Of a stretch of 64,000 nucleotides of DNA, positions 56,309-64,000 are shown in pieces (within the stretch, counting starts at the first letter, position 1; every line of letters starts with the position of its first letter). The position numbers and the translations under genes are program-made. The notes under the pieces are model-generated. The model worked only from the letters and a program-made list of their open reading frames with translations, searched no databases and was not told the DNA's origin. The stretch is from Pegoplata infirma. Its lineage: Eukaryota > Arthropoda > Insecta > Diptera > Anthomyiidae. The DNA is taken from positions 161,702,622 through 161,766,621 of the forward strand of contig OY992539.1 in NCBI GenBank assembly GCA_963921195.1, in the 5' to 3' direction.

Positions 56309-56911
56309 TCAACTAACAAGGGAAGTATCTCAACCCTTATGAACCGATTTGCCTGAAACTTAAAATATATATCAAGGAGACAATTCTAAGGTTGGGGTGT
56401 CTCGGCTTATCGGCCATATCGGGGACTTAGGGGTTCAAAACATGGGTCAAAAAATGGCGAAAAAATCGTTTTTTGGATTTTTCAGCCATTTGTTTTTAAG
56501 AAACTACATGATGTTTTCATATGAAAAGAAAGGTTTTTTTAATGCCTATCCAACGGTGGCATAACCTTTTAAAAATTCGGTTTCTTTAAATATTTTTTTC
56601 AGGAAAATGTGTAAATTTTGGGGGGTACTTATGTGAAGACATAGACCTACGATATCCATATGGATAAGAAATAATCTTTATTAAATTTAAGTCGACCCGT
56701 ATTTTTGCCCTAGATGATATTCCTGTTAGTTCGGAAGTTATCAAAATTTTCCCAAAGGTCCACATGGTTTCATAGGGGGACAACGAAATTTTTAAATACC
56801 GATATGGCCGATAAGCCGAGACACTCCAACCTTAAAATCGTCTCTTTAATATATATTATAAGTTTTAGGCAAATCGGTTCATAAGGGTTGAGATACTTCC
56901 CTTGTAAGTTG
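56309..56911. repeat. ~105-bp near-perfect inverted repeat pair
   Basis: CAACTAACAAGGGAAGTATC at the left mirrors GATACTTCCCTTGTAAGTTG at the right. The arms (56309-56425 and 56802-56911) continue through GGTTGGGGTGTCTCGGCTTA and its complement with few mismatches. The shape suggests a MITE; no duplication was identified. Confidence 0.7.
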
Positions 56912-57357
56912 TTTACTTTTTTTTCGGTGAGCTGTCAAAGTTAACAAATTATTGCAGTTTTAGAAAAAAGTAAAAAAATTTAAATTTTTTACAATTCAAG
57001 CGATTATTAGTGATATTAAGTTTTTTAAAAGAAAATCTTTTATAATGGAACCTTAAACACCAGGGATTAAACTAAATTTTTAAATTTTTTTTGTTTATAA
57101 AAATTGTGTCTCAACGTTTTTAATAATTTTTTTAAAAAGGGTCCAAAATTGGGATATTTTCCATATTTAATGGGCCACACATATTAAGTTAGTAATAGTT
57201 GGATTTAGTTTTGTGGATTTAAAAAAAGTATAGGATATCAGCTTTTATTTAAAAGAAAAAAAAGTACGGACAATTCCCGGCCCTTTCTTTTATTCCCATT
57301 TTTGTGTAAAAAGTCTGGGTAACATTTATTAAACAAATCCATTATATGTGTGTTTAT

Positions 57358-57950
57358 ACCCTTCAACTACAGTATGGGCTTACACTCACTTTGTCATTCC
57401 GTATGTAACGTATCTAAATATGGGTATAGGGCCCAATAAAGTGTATATTATTGATCACTGATCGATTCTAAGACATTCTGTGACTAACCGTGTGTCCGTC
57501 CGTCCGTCTGTTGTTGAGCACACCATAAAGTACATAAAACAAGAGCTAGAATCCTGAAGTTTGTCACAAATATGTATAATGATCATAGGCTGGTTAAGTT
57601 CTTGAACGAGCAAAATCGGACCAGGGGGGAAAAAGTTCCCCCTTGAAGAACTAAAACTACCCCAGAAAAATATTTTTTTTACAAGTTTTATTTGTATATT
57701 TGTTCAATAATTGAAACATTTTAATGCCATATGAAGTTCATCGACCTGAATTTGAACCAAGGGGATCAGGAATGCCAATTTTTTCGGTCCGCCACTTTTT
57801 GGGGGCGTGTATAGAAAAAATAATTTAAATAATGATAAATTTGTATTAATTAGGTGCAAAAACTGACATCTATTTTTTTGGCAAGGTGTCCCCCATAGTC
57901 TCCCGGTAAACCCTCCCCCCTACGCGAAAAAAACGTCCCCTCCATTTGTT
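57358..57950 (+). repeat. ATACCC-type dispersed repeat, diverged
   Basis: TACCCTTCAACTACAGTATG, TCATTCCGTATGTAACG, CCCAATAAAGTGTATATTAT and GTCCGTCCGTCCGTCTG in the family order. It is the partner of 27665-28105. Confidence 0.65.
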
Positions 57951-58907
57951 TTTTGTAGCTTTATTACATGTTCAAGGGTTTCGTGCTTTTTTCCAAAAAC
58001 ATAAAAAACGACTAAAAGATTAAAAAAAAATTTTTTTGTTAAATTTTTTTTTTCTAAAATGCTATGTTTTTATGTATTTATGATAATTCCTTAATAAAAA
58101 ACTATAATATTCCCATAAATCACTTTTTTCAGATAAATTTGTACATTTATGAGATTTTGTGAAAAACAAAAATTGGATTTAAAAAAAAAAATTATAATAA
58201 TATAAATACATATTATGCGTTCTTTCTTTAATTACTTTGACAGCACATTATGTGCACTTTAATTTACATTTTTTTTTATTAATTTATCGCTTTTCGTTCC
58301 AAAGTTACAGCAAAAATTGTGAACTATAACCCTTTTTTCCGAAAAACAAAAAAACGCCTAACAGGTTAAAAAAAAAATAATTTCCAATTTTTTTTTTCCA
58401 AAATGTGTATTTTTACGCGTTTATATTGTGTCATCAATAAAAAAATATAATATTCTAAAACTACTGCTTATCTGAATTAATCGCCATTTCGGGTACCATC
58501 GAACCCAATGTGGAGTGTTCCAATGCTTTTGCGATGAACTAGAGTGTTCTTAGCTATTGTCTTGGCTACAATTTTTGTCTTAGTATTGGATTGAAAATCT
58601 CAATAGTTTGGCTGTTATAGGCCAAAATATCAAAAAAACGTGACAAAAAGTGGTGAATTTTATACATTTTCGACTTTTTGACCATGAAAACGAAGTTTTT
58701 TCTAAGTAATTTGTTCAGAGAAATTGTAGCCCGAGACAATAGCTATAACTTTACTTTCGAAAATAAGTCAAAATTTTAAATAGTTTACGAAATATGAGCC
58801 CAAGAAAATTTGCAAATTTTCCTCAAAACAATCCCAAGAATCAGAATCGCGAAGCGCCCATTAAGTTTTTTTTCCTTCCATACTAATCGCCCCACCCTAA
58901 TATATAT

Positions 58908-59000
58908 ATATACTTTTTGGGGTGCCAGACCAATATTTCGATGTGTAATATACGGAATGACAAAGTGGGTATTAGACTGGCTCAAAAATGTATGGTATTT
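58908..59000 (-). repeat. ATACCC-type repeat, second half after the hAT insertion
   Basis: On the minus strand: GCCAGTCTAATACCCACTTT, GTCATTCCGTATATTACACA and GGTCTGGCACCCCAAAAAGT. This is the 5' part of the family; the remainder lies at 54265-54322. Confidence 0.65.
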
Positions 59001-59467
59001 GCAGATGTAAATGTATTGGACTTGCAGATGTATACATAAATGTTGTTGTTAGTTATGTAGAACGGCACTTTATACGACGTTGTACATAAAAAAGGCGAAT
59101 ACATTAGCCCGTGTATGAGATATTACACGGTTACTTAGTTTGGTTGACATTTTTGAACACACCCATATACTTTGTGGGGTCCCTGACCGATACACTTTGG
59201 GGAAAATGGACTTTTTTTATCCAATTTTGCCTACAAGTCGCAATTCTTAACCGATTTAAGTTTTTCTCCTTTTTTTTTGTATTTTAGCTAATAAAATTCC
59301 ACATCGAACTGTCATGATGGATTTTTTTAAAAAAAAAAGGTTTTAGTTTTCTTTTTAAATTTTCCTAAAGTTAAGAAAATTTTCATTTTTTTTTAGCATT
59401 TTTGCAATAAAAAAAGTATTAGGCATAGGATGAATATGCTGTATAGATTAATGTAAAGGTATTTAAA

Positions 59468-60017
59468 CACTCAAAAAATTTTGAAAGTAAAATCAACTGA
59501 AAATGTCAGTTAAAATAACTACTTTGTAAGTTGTTTTGGGATCAACTACTTTTTCAGTTAAATCAACTATCAATATTAGTTATTTTAACTAACAAAAAAC
59601 AACTGACTTATGTAGTAAAAACTTCTTACATTTGTAGTCAAAACAACTAAAATAAAATAATCAATATATAATTTTTTTTTTCAAAAATTTTTCAGAAATA
59701 AAATTGAAGACAAAATTTTTCCATGTTTTTAAAAAGTTGTGAAAAATAAAACAACGGAAAATTTATTTTTACTTTTTGGAAAAAAATTTTGAACATTTTT
59801 CAGAGATAAAAAAAATAAAATTAACAACTTTAAATAACTGTTACTACATTACAGTACTTTTTTGATAGTTGTTCGAAAAAACGACTTAAAATAACTAACA
59901 GAAATAGTTGTTTGATATTTGTCATACAAAAAAAACTGACGTTGAAGTTGAAAACAACTAACTACTGTAAAATATACAAACAACTAACATGTAGTAACTT
60001 GCATAATTTTCTGAGTG
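59468..60017. mobile_element. TIR element, CACTC family, AACTAACA subfamily
   Basis: Ends CACTCAAAAAATTTTG and GCATAATTTTCTGAGTG. It shares the GTTGTTTTGGGATCAACTAC and AACTAACATGTAGTAAC blocks with 46008-46582 in inverted orientation. The 2-bp flanks do not match (AA versus CA). Confidence 0.7.
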
Positions 60018-60344
60018 CAATGATGTTTCAAACTCTTGTTTACACAACTGCATTTATAGTTGTCCTTAATTCAATAAATGGAGGTTTTATTTAAAATTTA
60101 TGTCAGTTTCACTAATTGTAAATTGAAATTTAAAAATGATTTTGTCATATATTTTTTTTGTTTGTATATTTAATAAGATGATAGATAAAGAATTTTTTTT
60201 TTTACTTAAAAATAAAAAAATTAATCGCGAATATCGCTAATACATACGCCAACTTTGAAAAAAATTATATTACAATGGGATTTAGTGTACACGAACTAGC
60301 TTTACCAGATGGGTTTCGTAAATTCAAATCAGAAAAAAATTATA

Positions 60345-61172
60345 GTGTACGACCGAACGTTCGGATTCGGTTACGGAGTTCGGCAAAAAGTGACGGTCGG
60401 TCCTGCCGAACTTTTGTATGTATTGCTTTTTATCGTCTCAAAATTAAGCCACACTAAGAAAATTATGTCATTAACTGTTTGTAGGTTATTTTAAAAAGTA
60501 ATCAGTAAAGTTATTTTAAAAGAAAAATCATTTATAAAGGATTTAATTTTTTTACTATTTCTGTAGTCTAAAAAATATAATTTACTGTCTTAAAAATGAA
60601 TTTTCTGTTACATTTATTTTCGGCAGTAAAAAATTTCTTCTATAGTTTTACTGTTTTTCAATACAAAATAAGTGAATATTCAGTAGTTTTTTAATGCTTT
60701 GGTTAGCCATTAAATTAACATTTAAAATTGACTGTAATGTGTTTTTATTTTAAATGAAAAAAACAGTGGAATGGTTTTTAACCAAAATTTCATTTGTTTT
60801 AAGTGAATATTCACTGGAATTTACCTACATAATTTTTTGAGTGCATATTACCAGTGCATCTACTTTACACCTCGAATTGGGCTATTGTTAAAAAGAAATT
60901 ATTTTTTTTTTTTTTAAATCAACTTGAGCTTTATTTTTCCACTTTTTTAAGCATACAAAAGTACAAAATATTTATTTTTTAACTTTAAAGTAGCACAACT
61001 AATAAAAAAAAACCTTTTTTAAAATGTTTTTTTCATAATTATGTGCAAAAACAACTTTTTTAAATAAAAAAAAAATAAAAAAAATCGGGTACGGGTTCGG
61101 TCGAAATTTGCAAAATTGACCGAAGTTCGGGTTCGGTCTGAAAAAGTACGTTCGGTCGGACGCTAAAAATTT
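60345..61172. mobile_element. TIR element with CGACCGAACGT ends, split by another element
   Basis: TAGTGTACGACCGAACGT at the left pairs with ACGTTCGGTCGGACGCTA at the right. Tracts of GTTCGGTC-type sequence lie near both ends. A 392-bp CACTC-type element (60452-60843) sits inside. Similar flanking text at 60236-60310 and 61306-61380 suggests a larger duplicated context. Confidence 0.55.
60452..60843. mobile_element. TIR element, CACTC family, CA duplication
   Basis: Ends CACTAAGAAAATTATG and CATAATTTTTTGAGTG, with CA on both sides (60450-60451, 60844-60845). The interior is unlike the other members. Confidence 0.7.
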
Positions 61173-61733
61173 CGCAAAACTAAAAATATTTTTAGGGAAA
61201 AAACTCAAAGTATTGTGGTTTGTTGTGTTAGTTTAAAAGTTGTATAGTTTTAAATTTGAAACTTTTTTTGTGTACTTAAAAACATCAAATTTTTAAATCG
61301 CGAATACCTCGAATACGAGCGCTAACTCTGAAAAAGGGCTAGCAATATTGAATTTAGCGTTCTCGAATTAACTTTACCAGTAGCGTTATAAAATAATAAA
61401 TTCGAGCACAGTGGTATCGTTTAATTTTGTGTGTTTTAAAAAAGAATAAAGAAAACTGACAATTAAAATTGATGAAATTAATAAATAAAAAAATAAATAA
61501 TTTGTTTTTTTTTTTAAACATAAATAAAAGATACAAAAATGCTAAACTTTTTTTGCTGGCATAAACTTCAAACCATCTTTTAATTATACACATATTTTTA
61601 AATGATTAAATTATGTAATTAAAAAGAAACGTAAGCTCAAAACTGTGATACTAATAAGTTCTTAAAATTAAAAAAAAATAATCTTGTAAAAAATTTAATT
61701 TTTTGTTAACAGAATTTAATAAAAACATAACTC

Positions 61734-61775
61734 CTGATGATGCCGGAATACAACTGACGAAACGTTGAGAAACAT
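61734..61775 (+). ncRNA. Hammerhead-like motif of a Penelope-type terminal region
   Basis: CTGATGA (61734-61740) is followed by a short imperfect stem region (GCCGG...CAACTGAC) and CGAAACGTTGAGAAAC. This is the hallmark end block of arthropod Penelope-like elements. No coding part of such an element is nearby. Stem II pairing is weak. Confidence 0.5.
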
Positions 61776-61825
61776 GGTAAAATAAATTGTTTTATTTATA
61801 TCAAATTTAATCCCTGACCATAATC

Positions 61826-62567
61826 AGCTGTAGGCAAAATCGCCCAAAAAAGAAAATGAAATTTCGCCCAAAAATTTTTCATACAAATTTGGGCCATATT
61901 TCATATGAAAGTTTACCCAAAAATTTTGGGCACATTTTCATAGTTTTTGGGCGAAATTTTGAAATAAAAAATTGGGTGATTTTTCATTACGAAAAATTGC
62001 TCAAAAATAAAATATGAAAAATTCCAAATATAAATGGTTGGAATTTTTGTCAAAAAACAAAAAAATTTTAACAAAAAATCGCGCGATTTTTTTTTAAATT
62101 TGTTAAAAATTTTCGCCTGCGGCGCTTTCATCGCACCTCCATGCAATTTTTTTTTCTATTTTTTCATAATTTATGTTACAGACTTAATATTTTTTACATC
62201 AATTACCTACTTATGTATAGCTTTTTCAGACCAATTATCAAGAAGACGATATGTCAAAAATATTAATAGGGATACGTAACAAAGTCATGTCTTAAAATTT
62301 GTTCCTTTTTTCTTAAAATTTTTCTGCATAGCTTAGGGATTACAAACTCCATGCCTTAAACCCACCCTCTCCGCAAAATAAAAAATTTTTGGGTAATATG
62401 TGTTGTGGGGAAAACGTGTTTTCGGAAAAATCATTTTTTTTGGGTCATTTTTCGTAAATTTTGGGAGAAATTTCATATTTTTTTTTGGGTAATTTTTTAT
62501 ATTTTTTGAGCGATTTTGCATTTGGACGATTTTTCATAAAATTTTTTGGGCGATTTTGCCTACAGCT
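61826..62567. mobile_element. TIR element with perfect 9-bp duplication (Mutator-like?)
   Basis: Starts AGCTGTAGGCAAAATCGCCC and ends GGGCGATTTTGCCTACAGCT. ACCATAATC flanks both sides (61817-61825 and 62568-62576). A 9-bp duplication fits Mutator-like or Merlin elements. The interior repeats TTTTTGGGCGAAATTT blocks. No transposase. Confidence 0.8.
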
Positions 62568-62756
62568 ACCATAATCAGCCCAAAATAAAAATTTAAATTT
62601 GTTAAACATACACACAATTGGTCATAAAACACAAACAAACCATTTATTTAGAAAATCTAATCACGGTGCCCTGGGGAAAATTTAAATAAAATGTTGGTGT
62701 TATTCCAATTTTTAAAAGGATTATGTTTTTAGACGATAAAAGAAAGAGAATGAGCC

Positions 62757-63655
62757 AAAAAAGAAAAAAAAGTTCTAGGCGCTCTTTTTTTGGCGGGAAA
62801 AAAAAAGAATTACAAAAACACAACGAAAAATAGATGCCAGATCAAATGCATTAAAATTTTTTAATACAGACGTAAATTCATCACATATTTGCTTATCAGT
62901 CAGATTTTAATATATATGTATGTGACATATTTTTTCAGATATGAGACTTAAAAAATAATTTCACTATTAAGTGAGACTAAATGAAATTTCTTCTTTAATT
63001 TATTGAAAATTTTGATTATAGAAGTTCTTCACATTTGAGGCGGATCCTGTTTCTATATTTTGAAGAGGGGAAAGAATACAAACAAAATGGACAAAGGTTT
63101 TTTGACAGAATAAATAAATTAAATATCGATTTTTAGTCCATCCATGAAGTTTATCAATAAAAAAAATAGTCCCAACCACTTTCTACATGCCTTTTCAAAC
63201 TTTTTACATTATTTTACTCTTCTTAAGACACAGCAAACACAATTTGAGATGATTTTTACTATCGTTTTGTAATTTTTATTAGTTAAAAAAAACACATTTT
63301 TATCAAAAAAAGTATAAGTTCTTTTAAAATGATATGACTTACTAATGTCAAAAGTGAGGAAACTTTGTGTTTTGCTGTCTGTCTGAGTAGTACACTAAGA
63401 AATTTTAAGAACCTACATTTTTAAATAATTTACAAGAACATATTGTATTTAGTGTCACTTGATAGTGAAATTGTTCTTTTAAGTCTCATATCTGGAAAAA
63501 TATGTCACACACATATTTAAGTCTCACTGATAAGTGAATATGCAATGAATTTACATCTGTATAAAAAAATGTTAATGCATTTGAAAGAATTTTTTTTTTT
63601 TTTTTGTTTTTGTAATTCTTTTTTTTTTCAGCCAAAAAAAGCGCTTACAAGGGAA
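62757..63655. mobile_element. Foldback element with ~220-bp inverted arms
   Basis: The arms (about 62757-63010 and 63425-63655) are inverted copies: TGCATTAAAATTTTTTAATA / ATGTTAATGCATTTG, AAATTCATCACATATTTGC and its mirror, and AGATATGAGACTTAAAA with its mirror. AAAAAGAAAAAAAAG and its complement lie near the tips. No coding sequence. Confidence 0.6.
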
Positions 63656-64000
63656 GTCTCCCTAGTGTCACCCGCGGATCTTTATGGAATTGGTTTTATT
63701 TTGTAGAACAGAAAAAATAAAGGGACACGTATTTTTTTTTAGCGGCCCAAATTCATATTTAGGGGGTAAAAAGGAGGGGGGAAGACAAGGCCATTTTTCA
63801 GTTTTTTTCGTTTATCTCCTATATTATGCAAGGAAACCTAGTCATGTTACATACCAAATGAAAGGTCTTTGGAAAACCTATCTACTTGTTCTAAGAACGT
63901 GTCCAAACATTCACAACTTTTCGTCATATTGAGTAAAATACCAAAATTTTAGGACATTTTTGTTAATAAGTCGAAAAATATTAAATTCTTTGGCCCGTTG
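63656..64000. other. Window edge, no recognised feature
   Basis: An 82-codon frame at 63684-63932 has no recognised domain. The DNA is otherwise unremarkable. Confidence 0.4.

Larger units (their letters stand above)
54323..58899. mobile_element. 4.6-kb hAT-like element with ~460-bp terminal inverted repeats
   Basis: Starts TAGGGTGGGGCGATT and ends AATCGCCCCACCCTA, with ATATATAT on both sides (54315-54322 and 58900-58907). The arms (54323-54790 and 58500-58899) are inverted copies, including GGGCGCTTCGCG and GATTCTTGGGATTGTTTTGA. The interior holds other elements (54987-55880, 56309-56911, 57358-57950). No transposase ORF is present, so it is non-autonomous. Confidence 0.85.

Noticed and set aside
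54323..58899. A transposase gene inside the large hAT-like element
   Set aside because: No ORF above about 65 codons, and no hAT motif is found.
63684..63932. An 82-codon ORF at the right edge
   Set aside because: No domain recognised and no supporting context; probably chance.

Overview
The window is AT-rich, non-coding-dominated DNA from an insect, most likely a higher (brachyceran) fly. Four things suggest this. It carries a single spliced exon of a conserved animal gene. It holds many dispersed repeats of the fly type that start ATACCCTC and contain GTCCGTCCG runs. It has LOA-, CR1- and Jockey-like non-LTR elements, a Penelope-like element and a K02A2.6-type Gypsy LTR element. It also contains a dense set of hAT-, TA- and TTAA-type MITEs (small non-autonomous DNA transposons). 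No bacterial gene, CRISPR array or operon is present.

The only recognisable host coding sequence is one 265-nt exon of an ABHD18-like alpha/beta hydrolase on the minus strand (21678-21942), with an AG acceptor and a GTAAGT donor. No neighbouring exon was found, so the window seems to lie inside two very long, transposon-filled introns.

Layout: 1-790 has a non-LTR reverse transcriptase relic and an unrecognised ORF. 1027-7234 is an interspersed repeat with internal tandem units, split by a LOA-type retrotransposon (1782-5704) with an intact ORF2 and a target-site duplication. 7.3-13.5 kb is inverted and direct repeats plus MITEs. 15545-20985 is a Gypsy-type LTR element with identical 177-bp LTRs, one UGA between protease and reverse transcriptase, and a 655-bp MITE inside reverse transcriptase. 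21.4-23.0 kb has the host exon, a 24-bp perfect hairpin and two TIR elements. 23.4-28.4 kb is a LOA fragment and a broken CR1-type element. 28.6-38.7 kb is a second CR1-type copy split by a Penelope-like fragment and a stack of DNA elements nested in each other. 38.7-50.3 kb is repeats and TIR elements, some with tRNA-like RNA polymerase III promoter modules. 50.3-53.5 kb is a broken Jockey/CR1-like element split by a hAT MITE, abutting a LOA 3' end. 54.3-58.9 kb is a large hAT-like foldback element. 59-64 kb holds more TIR elements, a Penelope-type hammerhead-like motif and a foldback.

The window is best read as layered transposition. Several events can be ordered, because target-site duplications and interrupted reading frames show what landed in what. 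The best leads are a group of elements sharing CAC(T/A)C/G...AAAA ends and 2-bp target duplications but having unrelated interiors, a possible micro-exon gene inside one of them, and a -1 frame break at the same place in two diverged copies of a CR1-type ORF1.
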